In this document: one piece after another, positions 1 to 12,700 of the stretch
How the letters are laid out: every line of letters begins with the position of its first letter
Numbering within the stretch: position 1 is the first letter of the stretch
Source of the DNA: Phascolomyces articulosus
Taxonomy: Eukaryota; Mucoromycota; Mucoromycetes; Mucorales; Lichtheimiaceae
DNA length: 64,000 nt
NCBI GenBank assembly: GCA_025677815.1
Contig: JAIXMP010000007.1
Span: 744,001 to 808,000 of the forward strand
Reading direction: 5' to 3'
Position numbers and translations under genes: made by a program
The notes under the pieces: generated by a model
Database searches by the model: none
Seen by the model: the letters and a program-made list of their open reading frames with translations, nothing else
What the model was told of the DNA's origin: nothing

Positions 1-49
1 AAAACCAGGCTCTCTCTTTCTCTTTTGTTTATTTCCCCTCCTTAAAAAA

Positions 50-1453
50 ATGCATAATAATAATACTTGGAGTCAAGTAAAGAAGTTTGATCCGCTAATA
101 TTCACTGACGGTGTATCTTTTGACTCCTCACTACCACTCGTTCTTGAAGACAGAACTCAAATAATTATTGAAAAACTCAACAAAGCCTTTGAATTCATTG
201 TACATTATCTCGATTCAAACACATTAGCCTCATGTGCTCTTGTAAATCATCCATTCAATGCATTATGCAACAATCGACTTTGGCGTGTACCTCGATTTGA
301 TAATGGCTATCTTTATGGTTCATTACACTTGTTCAATCGTTTCATTGACTTATTACCCGATGTTCGACCCCAACAAGTTGCTCACCTCGTCACCCAACTC
401 AACTTAAATGAAATGGAAGAATCCTTGTATGAAAATGTACGACCTTATTTTTTTGATTATTTGATACGTTATGCACCCAACTTGCAAATCTTGAATCTAT
501 CCAAAACCAATTTCCTTTCCACCAGTTCTTTACCTTCTACAAGTGCCAGTCGAAAAGGAAAAAATCAACCACAACAACGGTACCCTAGATTGTCACATTT
601 ACGAGCACTTGACTTGTCCTTCTGTGATTATATATCAGACGACTTGTTATTGGCATTAGCACCTGCATTACCACGATTACAATATCTTAGATTAGATTCG
701 TTGGGAACCGGTGCAGGAGGTGGAGAGCGTGGATTAGCTGCCTTTGCCGATCATTGTGATGAATTAGCCTCAGTCTCTGTACGATACAATGAAACAATCA
801 ATGATGGATCTATTATGGCATTGGCTAAATTTGGCAAGATTCGGGTCAAAGAAGTTGATTTAACGGGATGCGCCTATATCACCGATACGGGATTGGCTGC
901 CATGGCGCGATTCAATATTAATTTACAATATCTCAGTTTGGCCAAAACAGCATGTACAGCATCCACAGCTGAAATGTTTCTCGTTGGACGAAGTGCACGT
1001 TATTTACGTCATTTGGATCTTGGTTATTGTATGGATTTGGATCCACATCGTGTTGCTCGTTCTTTATGGTCTAATACTACATTGACGCGATTGGCCGTTT
1101 CCATGTCTGTTGCGCAAGCCATGTTGGATGTAGCGGATGGTCGATTATGTCCCACCCCTATTGAATTTTTTGTCGTCCATGATGTATCCAGTGAAACACC
1201 AATTCAAATCCTAAGAGATTTGGTGGCTATTTTACCTTACCTCAAACATATCACATTTACTCAAGATTATGATGAAATGGATAACTATATGTCGTTTTAT
1301 ACTGAGAGTAATACACCGAAAATTCGAATGAAACCATCCAGTGTGATTTCTAAACAATCGATACGTGAATTTAACCTTGCTCAACATCGTGTGATTGCTA
1401 CGATTACTAACGATCGTGAAACTATTGAAGGGTTGACTTTACACTATTGGTAG
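50..1453 (+). CDS. F-box/leucine-rich-repeat protein
   Basis: Intronless frame of 467 codons starting at the first ATG after a T/C-rich leader. Residues about 45-80 read as an F-box-like helix set (an L-x-S-C-A-L-V-N core ending in L-W-R-V-P). The rest carries degenerate leucine-rich repeats of the cysteine-containing AMN1/Skp2 style, with segments such as LRALDLSFCDYISD, VKEVDLTGCAYITD and LRHLDLGYCMDLD. Proteins of this family usually serve as substrate receptors of SCF ubiquitin ligases, binding Skp1 through the F-box and the target through the repeats. The substrate cannot be inferred. The F-box is weak, so the SCF role is inference; the leucine-rich repeats are clear. The gene may reach further left only as untranslated leader, because just 49 bases precede it. 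Confidence 0.75.
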   Translation: MHNNNTWSQVKKFDPLIFTDGVSFDSSLPLVLEDRTQIIIEKLNKAFEFIVHYLDSNTLASCALVNHPFNALCNNRLWRVPRFDNGYLYGSLHLFNRFIDLLPDVRPQQVAHLVTQLNLNEMEESLYENVRPYFFDYLIRYAPNLQILNLSKTNFLSTSSLPSTSASRKGKNQPQQRYPRLSHLRALDLSFCDYISDDLLLALAPALPRLQYLRLDSLGTGAGGGERGLAAFADHCDELASVSVRYNETINDGSIMALAKFGKIRVKEVDLTGCAYITDTGLAAMARFNINLQYLSLAKTACTASTAEMFLVGRSARYLRHLDLGYCMDLDPHRVARSLWSNTTLTRLAVSMSVAQAMLDVADGRLCPTPIEFFVVHDVSSETPIQILRDLVAILPYLKHITFTQDYDEMDNYMSFYTESNTPKIRMKPSSVISKQSIREFNLAQHRVIATITNDRETIEGLTLHYW

Positions 1454-1720
1454 ATTTATTGATTAATTTAATATGGATTATTTCTATATGTATATTAATA
1501 ATTTTTTTTTATTAATGAATTATTATTACTATTTTTCCCTTTCTGCTTCTAATAATAATAAAAAAATCTATTGTACAAAGTGAAATTTTTTTCTCTCGAT
1601 TTTTTTTTCATAGACCAACTTTTTTCTTCTTCTATTAAAAGTGAAATATAAATTGTAAACCAAAAACGTCTACATAACAATACAGACATATACAAAATAC
1701 AAGCAAGGAAGATTCCGAAA

Positions 1721-2182
1721 ATGACATCACCTCATTACTTGCAATCACAACATATAAATCCTGCAAGTTTGGTTGAACTTCAAGTTCTTAGTAAAGTAGC
1801 AACTGAAATGCAACTGCAAGACAATGTCAAAGGTAGCATTCCTTATTTAGCCAAGATTTGTCAAATTGTCGATAACCAACAAACAGACAGCAAGAAGGCA
1901 ATGGATCAGATACGCGCGCAAGCTCATGTTCAACTTGCCGACGCGTATTTCAAATCCCATCAATTTGTACAATGTGAAGCTTCTTTATCCATCGCAGTCA
2001 AACTATGGGAAAAATCAAGATTAGATAATCAACAGCATCTTGCCTCTGCTTATGATCAATTGAAGGCATGTTATGAAACGTTAGGTAAATCAAAAATGGC
2101 TGAATATATGGAACAACGAAAATCAAAGTTGATGACATCCACATCATCATCTTCCCCACCGCCATCATCATCTCCTTCTTGA
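1721..2182 (+). CDS. Small TPR-like protein
   Basis: Intronless 153-codon frame, on the same strand as the F-box gene and 267 bases downstream of it. Residues about 10-125 are alpha-helical with TPR-like spacing: one helix pair around ASLVELQVLSKVATEM, then AHVQLADAYFKSHQFVQCEASL, then LASAYDQLKACYETLGKSKMAEY. The alternation of small (A, G) and aromatic residues fits two to three tetratricopeptide repeats. The C-terminal 20 residues are Ser/Pro only. Proteins like this act as binding adaptors, but no partner is visible. A translation start at this ATG is favoured because A-rich sequence precedes it and no in-frame ATG lies upstream. I do not recognise the family precisely. Confidence 0.65.
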   Translation: MTSPHYLQSQHINPASLVELQVLSKVATEMQLQDNVKGSIPYLAKICQIVDNQQTDSKKAMDQIRAQAHVQLADAYFKSHQFVQCEASLSIAVKLWEKSRLDNQQHLASAYDQLKACYETLGKSKMAEYMEQRKSKLMTSTSSSSPPPSSSPS

Positions 2183-3998
2183 TTTTGGATCTTAACAATT
2201 CTATACAATATATATAATGGATTGTCATGGCAATAACAACAATCATCCTATCAAGTTACCCTAAAATAATCACATATATAATTACACGTTCCTTGCCATT
2301 TTGAACATGAGAAAACACGAAAATTCAATAAAATTTTTTTTTTTTTTTCTTGCATAATCCAAACGCCGGTAGATTTTGACAGGGTTTTTTTCCACCAGCT
2401 TCCAGCAAAAAAAAAATAAAAAGAGGTTTTTTCTATTATAAAAAAAGGTGACTGGTGAAAATGAAAATTTTTTTCTTTTACCGCGCAAAATCACGAAAAA
2501 AACTATAAAAGAGCACTTCATTTTTCAATTCAAATTGATTTTACTTTCTTTCGCACTTTTTACACAGAAAAAAAAAATAATTGGTATGTAATCGATCAAT
2601 GATATATTTTTCCTTTTTTTATATGTGAAATGTGTTTGTGTTGTTATGATGAATCGTTCAATCTTGGACGCTCTTCGTTTTAATCTTATCGACCATGGTG
2701 AAAAATCTCTGTGTTTGCTGACACAGACGCATACTTGCCAGTATACCTTTTACTGAACAACAAACAACATTATTTTTTTCTTGGGGTGGTGGCTTACACT
2801 TTGATAAAAAAACTTTTTTCTAACATTTTTTTACAGTTTTTTTTTTTAGTTTGTTTATCTCTACGGTTTCCTTCTATTTTTTTTTTTTTTTTTTTAGAAA
2901 AATACAAGTTGGACTTGTCTTTTGTTCAAGGTGTGTATATTATTTGATCTTTTGGTGATTTGAATAGAATGTTTCCAGATGATGATGAAATCCCGTGTTC
3001 GCAGTTTTCTCTGAAAGAGGCTACATGCTTCACTGTCGGTTCAACACTTCCTTGGATGTCTGATGGATATTATTCTTTTAAATCAGAATTATTTTTTTTG
3101 TTGATTATTATAAGAAACTAATTCAAGTTTATTTTTTTCAGATGATGATTTTATTCTTTTAGAACAAAACAAGCTGCCGACTGTCATTGAGCACTTGTTT
3201 CTATTATGAAATAATGGTGTTCAACGTCGAGCAATAAAAAGGTAATTATCTGATTTTCAAAGTTTACCATTTTGGATTGTTTTTAGAAAAGGTAGAGAGG
3301 AGAATTATACAGGATGAAACGAAAACATCAAATTATAGGAAGAGCCGACTTAGAGTCATTGGAGAATGTGAAGGAAATACCTTCCGCTCTGGTGGCTTGT
3401 GCTGAGAAGATGTTGGAAAACTGAAAAAATATATTGTGGTGATGATTTGGGGGAAATATACGAATATGTCAAAAGAAAAAAGATTTTTCTGACTTTTATT
3501 CTTTTTAATACAGGTAATGTATTTTCTTGTGTTCTTATTTCTTGGGTGTATGCCCACTCTTCTATTTTTTTATACGAAATAAAAAGGTTTGTTATAATTA
3601 TCAAACAAATTTCTATCTCATTTTTTATTATTGTTTTGTTTTAAATGTTGTTGGAATTCAAGGCGAATGAAAAGATTATTATATAAAACAATCAAAATCA
3701 CGCTGTATATGATGACTTTTTTCAATTGCAATTTCTGGCAACCTCTGGTTTTAATGCTCTTCCGTCTTAATCGGCCGAGGAGTATAATGGACGCAACTTA
3801 TATTCTGATTTTCAGCGTAAGATTGTTTTATATGATATTTCTTTTTTTTTTTAGATAGTTTTTCTACTATTTTTATTATATATTTATATCATGAAGAAAA
3901 ATAAAAAGTTAGCATACTACATATCTTATATATTTTGTTTGTTGATATTTTGATTGAATGATCAGGAGAAATATGGTTATTTTATGATCGTTGTTGTT
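2183..3998. other. AT-rich spacer with possible decayed gene
   Basis: No complete gene can be assembled. Several short stretches look protein-like but are broken by stops or frame changes: an ATG segment at 2647-2757, a segment at about 2970-3112, an open stretch at about 3142-3210 behind a good TTTCAG acceptor, a 36-codon piece at 3314-3424, and a piece at about 3690-3830 interrupted by TAA. They lie in order on the plus strand between runs of T. This could be a dead multi-exon gene or a gene with tiny exons that I cannot join. No family is recognised. Confidence 0.3.
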
Positions 3999-5731
3999 TC
4001 AATATTCTTGTTCCACCTCCATTTCAGAATCCCCAATGGTATCTGAAGCGACTTCTTCATAATCTTTTTCCAAAGCTGCCAAATTTTCTCTTGCTTCAGA
4101 AAATTCACCTTCTTCCATTCCTTCACCCACATACCAATGAACAAAGGCTCGTTTGGCATACATCAAATCAAATTTATAATCCAGCCGACTCCAAGCTTCA
4201 GCAATAGCCGTTGTGTTGCTAAGCAAACAAACAGCCCGATGCACTTCCGCTAAATCCTCATTTGGAACGACGGTAGGTTTTTGATGATTGATCCCCACCT
4301 TAAATCCTGTTGGGCACCAATCCACAAATTGAATAGTTCTCTTGGTTTTGATATTGGCTATAGCTGAATTGGTATCCTTGGGCACCACATCTCCACGATA
4401 AAGTAAACAACAAGCCATGTATTTGCCTTGTTGCGGGTTACATTTCACCATTTGATTTCCTGGTTCAAAGCAAGACATGGTGATTTCTGGTACTGAATGT
4501 TGTTCATGATGGACTTTGGCGGCAGATACAATGGGTGCATAAGTGACAAGAGGGAAATGAATACGAGGATACGGAACCAAATTAGTTTGAAATTCGGCTA
4601 AATCCACATTCAATGAACCATCAAACCGTAAAGAAGCAGTAATGGATGAAACGACTTGAGCAATCAATCGATTGAGATTGGCGTAAGTAGGACGTGGGAT
4701 ATCTAAATTACGTCGACAGATATCATAAATGGCTTCATTATCAACCATAAAAGCAACATCGGATTGTTCCAATGTAGCGTGTGTCGTGAGGATGGAATTG
4801 TAAGGTTCCACTACAGCTGTAGAAACCTGAGGAGCTGGATAAACACTAAATTCCAATTTGGCTTTTTTACCATAATCCACAGAAAGTCGATCCATTAATA
4901 AGGAGCCAAAACCAGATCCAGTCCCTCCACCAAAGGAGTGAAATAATAAAAACCCTTGAAGTCCAGTGCAATTATCAGCTAATCGTCGTACGCGATCCAT
5001 CACATTATCGATCATTTCTCTTCCAATAGTATAATGTCCACGCGCATAATTGTTTGCTGCATCTTCTTTCCCACTTATCAAATATTCTAATTTATTATAT
5101 AAAAAAAATGAGCATCTGTTGCTTGCATAAAAAATCAATTTTATTGTATAAAAAAATAGGACCTTATCTATACGATATTTACCTGGATGAAAGAGTTGAC
5201 GATAAGTGCCTGAACGCACTTCATCAATCACAGTGGGTTCCAAATCAACGAAGACAGTTCGTGGTACATATTTTCCAGTCCCTGTCTCGGAAAAGAATGT
5301 TTCGAAGCTAAAATATAAAAAGTTGCATAATCATAAAGTTCATTTCAAAATTGGACAACACTCCATTCCTTTTTTCTCCATTTTGACCTTTTTTATTTTT
5401 TATTTTTTTACTTACGATCGATCTTGAATGAGCTGATCTTCTGGCAAACGACCGTCTGGACTAATACCATGCTCGAGACAGTACTAATATGTTTTTATTA
5501 TTATTATAAACGAGGTATAGTCAATTTTTATATGCAGACAATAAAACCAAAATCATACCAGTTCCCAGCATGCATTGCCTATCTGAACGCCTGCTTGTCC
5601 TGTTTATATATTTTTATATATATAGTCAAGTTAGTTTTTTTTTTGTATATACATAATACTTCTTTATAAATGTATATATAAAAGAAAAGTAAAAGTATAT
5701 TACCAATATGAATAGAGATAGATTCACGCAT
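3999..5731 (-). CDS. TUB1: Alpha-tubulin
   Basis: Five exons on the minus strand: 5731-5704, 5599-5559, 5483-5416, 5307-5183 and 5086-3999. They join in frame to 449 residues, the normal alpha-tubulin length. The start reads [17 protein letters not shown], followed by the L-E-H-G-I loop, the [10 protein letters not shown] segment, [10 protein letters not shown], and the nucleotide-binding tubulin signature GGGTGSG. The alpha-specific E-x-x-D loop region is also present. The protein ends in E-Q-E-Y, a terminal tyrosine as in alpha-tubulins that can be detyrosinated. It polymerises with beta-tubulin into microtubules. Four introns crowd into the first 260 coding bases, a pattern common in fungal tubulin genes. 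The residue 35-45 loop lacks the lysine that is acetylated in animal alpha-tubulin. The neighbour at 6911 is transcribed divergently. Confidence 0.96.
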
Positions 5732-6910
5732 ATATTTTTGTGCAAAAGAAAGAAAGGATGAGAAAAAAATTGAAAAAACAGAATTTATTATGTACTGTGT
5801 GTTTCTTGTTGCTGTTGTGGTAGTTATCTCTTTATAAGATTAAAAATGGTAAAGCGCACTTTCTGCTATTCGCTTAGACTTTCAGCCTTAAAATTGTCAC
5901 TGGACTTTTTCATGCATTTTATACCTTGTTTATTTCTTCTCTTACATTTTGTTACGTTATAATTGATAAAAAAGTACCAGTGGTACCTGACAGATTTTTA
6001 ATACTGCAGCTATAGAACATAATTCTTCTTGAATAATTGTCGTCGTTTAAGTTACTGGTACTTCTTTAGAATATTTTATTATACCCTGCCGATACTAACA
6101 ACCATCCTTCTGTATAAGTACACCAGGAAAAAAACGACGGTTATACAAAATGAACCCCATGATACTTCTCTCTTTTTTCGATATATATCATTTTTTTAAA
6201 TTTATAATCAGATTTTCTTTCATTTTCTTTAGCAATAAACTCTTTAATAGTAAGGTTGCGTATCTATAATCATTGATAAAAACTACCTTTTTATATAATA
6301 TGTACGATGTTACAAGAACTAGAGGCAAAGCCATGCATTCGGCACGTCAGTTTGACTTTGACGATGATATTTGAAAGATAAATTTGACTGAAGAATGGTA
6401 TATATATACTTGAAATTGCTTTAATAAGAATATACAACCTATAAATATCATATCAATTTTTGAAGCCTACTCTAATGATAATGGGTAATCTACAAGGAGA
6501 AACATTTATGAAACAATAACATCATGACTATTCAAGTTATGCAAAATGCTGATGTACATAACATTTCAAGTCCAGCTGAATGTATGCCAGAATTTCCTTT
6601 AACTAACAAGTCTTTTAATCATTACAGAGAGATCACTACCATTTCATATTCATAAAGAAATACAAGTATGATAACACATAGGACTTGTTCGTTTTGATTA
6701 ATATCATTCATCCAATGATATTACCTAAATAAAGAGGTTAGAAGGGAATGTTACATAATTCAAGCAAAAAGAGCCGATTTATTTATTTATTTTTTCTCTC
6801 AGTCATTTTTTTCTCATTGCGCAATTTTTTTTCTCTCAACTCCACACATACTTTTTATGCTTTTTCAACAATTTTCAAAAAGGTTGTTTTCCACCTCTCT
6901 CTCACGTAAA
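5732..6910. promoter_or_regulatory. Divergent promoter region, tubulin / glyoxalase II
   Basis: A 1.2-kb spacer between two gene starts that point away from each other. It therefore holds both promoters. It is AT-rich, with CT-rich stretches just before the glyoxalase start (about 6780-6905). No motif can be assigned with confidence, and no coding exon, RNA gene or repeat was recognised. Confidence 0.5.
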
Positions 6911-8126
6911 ATGATTATTAAACCTGTACCTTGCCTTAAAGACAAGTAAGTTTTATCTATTCTCGATTTTTTTTTTACCTATGGTATATCATCCAATCCA
7001 AAGAAATATATCCGAGATATATTCTTACTAATATATTCTTCTTCCAATATTTAGTTACGCGTATCTATTATTAGATCCACAAGCAAACCAAGGTAAGCCA
7101 ATTCAAATGTAACCATTCATTATGAAACGCAAAAAAAAAGTAAAAAGAAAAACTAATGTTCATTGAACTTGAATCTCCAAAATGCATTCATTTTAAATAT
7201 TATTAATGATAAATAAGCTGCTGTGGTGGATCCCGTTGAGCCAGAAAAGGTTTTATCGGCTTTGGCAGAGTATCCTGAATATAAGCTTTCTGCGTATGTA
7301 TCATTTTATCTGGATTATTTCAAAATAGGCAAATGCTTACGAAGCCATTCCTTTTCTTTTGAATAGTATTCTTACTACCCATCACCATTGGGACCACGCA
7401 GGTGGTAATGCCAAACTTTTGAAAAAGTTTCCCGATTTGGCTTGTTATGGTGGTTCCAATAATGTGGAAGGTATCAAGACGATTGTCGAAAATAAAGAAA
7501 CATTCAAGGTTGGTCAATTGGATATTGTTCCCTTGACAACAAGTGGTCATACAATGGATCATATTTGCTACTATGTCTCCAACAATGGCAAACATGCCGT
7601 CTTTACTGGTGATTGGTAAGTTTAGTACTATTTATGATGGATTATCTAAGATTATGATATAAATGAATGAATTGTACATAATCTATATATACACAGATAT
7701 GCAGACTTGATCGATGAAGGATGGGATTTAACTAATAGTGGTCTTTTTTTTCATTTTATCTATAGTATCTTTTCTTCTGGTTGTGGTCGATTCTTTGAAG
7801 GTACACCTGAAAATATGTGGGAGTCCATTACCAAGGTAGCCGCCTTACCTGATAGCACGTCTGTTTATTTTGGTCATGAATATACAATTGCCAATCTTAA
7901 GTTTGCAGAACATATTGAACCTGAAAATAAGGAGATTCAAGAAAAGATTGCTTGGGCCAAACGTGTTGTTTGTACTACACCTTCCACTATTCAAAATGAA
8001 AAGTTAACAAATCCATTTTTCCGTGTTGAACAACCCTCTGTTCAAGAACGCGTCCTTGGAAAAGGCAACAAGGCATCTGCTGAAGAGGTACTTGGTAAAG
8101 TTCGAGCAATGAAAGATAGCTTTTAA
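6911..8126 (+). CDS. GLO2: Glyoxalase II (hydroxyacylglutathione hydrolase)
   Basis: Five exons: 6911-6945, 7055-7092, 7218-7293, 7367-7615 and 7766-8126, giving 252 residues, the usual length. The enzyme hydrolyses S-D-lactoylglutathione to glutathione and D-lactate, the second step of methylglyoxal detoxification. The metallo-beta-lactamase metal site is complete: T-H-H-H-W-D-H-A-G-G-N, then S-G-H-T-M-D-H, the F-T-G-D aspartate and the G-H-E-Y-T histidine. The C-terminal glutathione-binding part follows, with N-P-F-F-R near residue 225. The codon at the exon 4/5 join makes GDCIFSSGCGRFFEG, matching the family's GDTLFxxGCGxFxEG with Cys for Thr. No mitochondrial presequence is seen, so a cytosolic location is likely. 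Confidence 0.93.
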
Positions 8127-9785
8127 AGATAAATAACTTTTATATATGGGTTATATAAAAAGGCATGAGTCTTTTTTTATGTATAATATAATAAAACGTA
8201 CCAAGTTGATATTGTAAAAGAAAAAAGAAAGATAATTTTTTGTGAGATGAACCTAGCCAAATATAGGACAACATAAAATTAAATGGAAGATATGCAGTGT
8301 TTTGTGGTTCTATATGTACAGCCTTTCTCTCTTTTCAAACATTCTATCTGTCAAGATTTTGCTTCTACGTTGCCATGACATCAATGGGGATTGGATGACC
8401 TTTTCTTTTTTGTATAGCAGTAGGGATGTAGCGCTTTTACATAAGTTTACAGTCTGTCATAGTCAAATATAAAATTTTTGCTGTACCACAACCAGATGAG
8501 CTTTTTGGTAATTAAATCATGTTTCTCGTAAAATATTGACCTTAGATATACAACTTGAAGGTTCCAACACTTAATTGGACCCAAGATCAGAGCCATATGA
8601 GCATGAGATATCATTCTGTTTTGTTCTATACAATAACAACAAGGTAGAAAACAATATACATTTATGCAGTGGGTGGTCAGTCATTATAGCCGTTATGACA
8701 TTGGAAAGGATTATGTATTGTGCTGTTTTTATAAGAAATAACAGTAGAAAATAAATCATTTGATAATTAAACAGAAAACTAAAGTGGGGAACTGAATTTT
8801 TGTTGATATTCAGCGTGGATTTTCTGTATATGGGGTGAAGCTTTAACTACTACTCCATTTGGCCAGAAGCGCTGTTGTTGAAAAACGAACAGTCAACGGG
8901 CTGACCATATGTGGTCATTATGGAATTATAGCGTATTATTAGAGAAAACACGATCCATTTATTACATCTCATGCGATACAAGATATACTGTTTACTTTTC
9001 TTCCGTACATAGTAGCAGGGAGGGGTAGGTCATCTTGTGTCAATAAGGGACAACGTTGTCAAAAAATATAATATTTTCAGAATGCAAATAATGATATTAT
9101 AAATAATACTGCTTTCACTTGTATTTTAATCTACATTTACAAAAACCATACTATACCTAAGATATGTTACATTAATTATATATACAATCAAGTAGAATGT
9201 TGGGTTATGTAGAAGCCTTAAATGATTTTTCTGTTATATGCAAAAAAGGGTATACAGAGATACAATTGTTTAAGATACATTGTGACGTTTTTGCGTGGGA
9301 GGGCGAAGCTAAACTTTACAAACATTTACAAAACTGATAAAGATATTAAGCTTCAGAACTTTAATTAGTAAGTATAAATTTATATAAATATATAAAAAGT
9401 GTGAATTGATATTCATAAAGTAAAATGTATGTCACAACTGTTTGTAAAGTCAGGTTACAAAAATAAATAATTTGGAATGTGTATAAATAATCTACATAAA
9501 AATATGAATAATGATGATGTGTTTTTTCATATGCTAAAAAATCTAGATGTGGGGAAGAGTGAAGAGAATAAATGGGCAGTAATAAGTGAATGAGAGAGTG
9601 TAAGAATAAAGGAAAATATATGTGTATGACAAGTCGGGAACGTCTTTTGTTTATGTGTTTTGGTAAATAAAAAAAAGGATGTGAGGAATGGAAGTAAGAA
9701 GAAAAAGCTGTACATGAAGAAGAAAAGTTGAATAGACATAAAACGAGGGGGAAAGAGATGTGAGGTTGTTTATGTTGAAGATTCA
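8127..9785. other. Spacer between convergent genes
   Basis: AT-rich 1.7-kb stretch between the ends of the glyoxalase II gene and the Zn2Cys6 gene. Both genes terminate into it, so it holds two 3' ends. Apart from the short coding-like piece at 8779-8892 nothing is recognised. Low-complexity frames near 9361-9786 on the minus strand are A/T-biased and not credible genes. Confidence 0.5.
8779..8892 (-). pseudogene. Isolated coding-like fragment, origin unknown
   Basis: An open stretch of 37 codons ending in TAG on the minus strand, without an ATG. A well-formed acceptor (T-rich tract, then CAACAACAG) precedes a stretch beginning RFWPNGVVVKASPHIQKIHA. Its composition is unlike the surrounding AT-rich DNA. 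No upstream exon with a matching donor and coding look was found toward 9360. It is best read as a remnant or a terminal exon whose partner exons are lost. No family is assigned. Confidence 0.25.
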
Positions 9786-12700
9786 TTATTCCGTTTTATC
9801 AACACTGGGTGATGATTGACCTGTTGGTGATGTAATGTTGATAGGGTTTGTGTTGTTATGAATAATGTCATTTGGAAATACAGGTGCGTCACCCATATAA
9901 ACGGAAGGGTACCCATTCATTTGTAAGTGTGCTCCTGCTGCCGCCGAAGATCCTGCTTGGGCTGATGATTCTGGTTTTGTTGCATCAAACATAATTTGAC
10001 CAAAGAGTGCACTGTCGTATAGGAATTCTGAACTGTTAAAGTCAATTTCACCTTCACTGGTGGTGAACGGGAAAGATTCTGCTAAAAGCGGTAATGCTGA
10101 TTGTTGTTGTGCTAATGGATTTCTAGAATCAGCTATTGTTGCTTGTAGGGCAATTCCTGTCGATGATGGTGGTGGTGGTGCAAGTGTAGCCTGTGGCTGT
10201 GATGGAAGATGTTGCAGTTGTGCTTGCGTATTCTCCTCTCCTTGAGGCTGCTGTTGTGCTTGAGATTGGGACTGAGATTGGGACCGTTTTTTTTCTTGTG
10301 GAGTTGATTGTTTATGTTTTTCTGTTTCGGTTGTTGTTACTGATGTATCTGCATTTTCTCCCGTCGTGCTCGCTGGTGATGGAGTAGTAGCACTTGCCTG
10401 GGAAGAAGGTGTAAGTGTAGTGGCAGTACTTATTGTCGATCCAGTATTCGATGGTTTGGAATAATAATCTTGGCGATATTGGTTATCATACAATCTGCTA
10501 TGTGTCAATAATAAATCTCTTGTTGTAAGAGCCAAACGTTCACACATTGGCCAGTACGGTGCGAGTCCCTATAGAATGTTACCCACATAGTGTAAGTATA
10601 AAAGTGTCATCGCCACACACTTACTTTATAAATTTCACACAATTAAATAAAAAGATTATCTCTTTTTTTGTATTTCTGCTTACATCAATCATGGCATACA
10701 AGATTCTCAGGGCACTTGCACTTTTCTTAAACGACTCTGCATCCTTGGAAAACGTGGATGTCATCAAAACAGTGGCACAAATATAGGCACTATATCCCAT
10801 GTAGGGTAATACATTGGGTCCACTCAACTCCTTTAACGCTCTAAAGATAATCATAGCTTCATCAATAGAGACTTTACAACAATTAATACTAGCTTGAATA
10901 CGACGATATAAATCCTCAGGTACATCACTGGGCTGTACTTCACTATAAGCAAGACTACCACGATGCAAAACCATCATGGTGGTACACCATACGGCATGTG
11001 TTGATAACCAAAGTGTCAAGTAATTTCTGCTTGCCCCACGTTTATGAATGCTGAGGTTATTGAGTGAAAATTGAAATCGTTCAGGTAGGTCACTTTTCCA
11101 GGAACGCAATCTTGCATCTAGATTGTTGAACTCAGGTACTGGCGGCCAAGTGACAGATTCTGAGTCGGATTTGGCTTTGGTCATGAACTTGTTGGATTCT
11201 CCAAAGATCGTCACCATGCGAAGATAGTGTCGTGTAATATCCATCAATGAATCATTCGTCAGTTCTTTACCGTCAATATTGGTGCATTGGAATAAATCTC
11301 GAAGTAAAACACTTTCTGTGACATTGGGTAATGCTGCATCACAATCGGAAGTATCAAAATATTGTGGTCTGGATGTGCCTGCACTTGCAAACCTTGATAA
11401 AACATAAAGTCGGAATATACGAGAGCGCGTGTGTGTGGAGGAAAATGAGTTTTTTAAGTTTTCATTTTTTTTTCTCACATCAATGAACCAGGAGAAGGTT
11501 GTAAATAAAAAAAAAATAACGTACTTGTCTAAACAATAAACACTAAAGAAAATACGTCTTCGTAAAGCCATAGCAGCTGAATCAACGGAACCATCTTTCT
11601 TAAGAATAGGTGAACTTAGTGTTTCTTCCTTATTCAATCCTAACTCTTGACATATTCTATATATCATGTTACCAAGAATAAAAATGATGAGCAGGTAAGG
11701 ATTCCTCATTCTCTTCTCTTTTATTCATGCAATATAGCTCGTTGTCCCTCCCCCCTCTTAAAAAAATACTTATTTACCTCACTGCCAAACCTCCATAGAT
11801 CCAGGCTCTAAAATGAGAAAGATAAAATTATATCAGGCTGAATGTTTGAACGTGTTTTTTTCCTTTCCTTCCGACTTACAAGATTGTTGGGGAAATTGGT
11901 ATACGTCATTTATTATCATATATTAATCTACTAACCTTGATCCAGATGCACGTCCATATTCTAAACACGCCATGATGCCCCAAAATTGTAAATTTGGTAT
12001 GGTTGGTTCAAGCATCGTAGCATCAATCAAAGATGTTGCTTTAATTGCAAATCGTTCTCCAGCCCAATAAGGTGGGTCTGCTCTGATAGATGGATGATCA
12101 GAAAATCTATCATAGTTGTCATGAATGATATGGATAAGTTTTCCTTTTCTTTCTCTTGATTTCCAAATAATGTATACTGCCTTTTCCCTTACACAAATGA
12201 CAAATTCCAAATAATTCTACACATACACAGCAAAGTAATTCATCTATTTTTATACATACCGTGCACCAATTCCCATGACACTCCATAAAAGTGGTTTAGA
12301 TACTGTTCCATTACGAATGGATTGTTTAAGTGTTCTACGATGTACGAGAGGGAACACTGAATTGAGATGTTGGAAGAAAAGGTCGACCAGATGCATCACG
12401 AGATCCATAGATGGATTAAATTCATCATCATTGTTTATATTATTTGATCCACTGGATAGACTTTTTGGAATACTCTCAGTATCTATTATTCATTCCCCAT
12501 CCATCACGTTAGTTATATTTATATCGAATATATGATTTGTATATGTCAAATAGAAAACCGCACCAAATTCCTCATGCGTCTTTCAAATGATGTATATGAA
12601 TAGAACATATATAATAATTACCGTTTATTTCAATACCTCGACGTGGTTCTAAACGAAGAAGTGCATGAGGATCATAAAGTGCGCCTGTTTCTGCCGGAAC

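Noticed and set aside
8902..8917. Palindrome TGACCA-TATG-TGGTCA
   Set aside because: Six-base arms are expected by chance in a window this size; there is no second copy nearby to suggest a factor site or element end.
9361..9786. Minus-strand frame of 141 codons after the Zn2Cys6 gene
   Set aside because: Composition follows the AT-rich DNA (Phe, Leu, Ser, Tyr), there is no domain, and it lies in the 3' region of the Zn2Cys6 gene.
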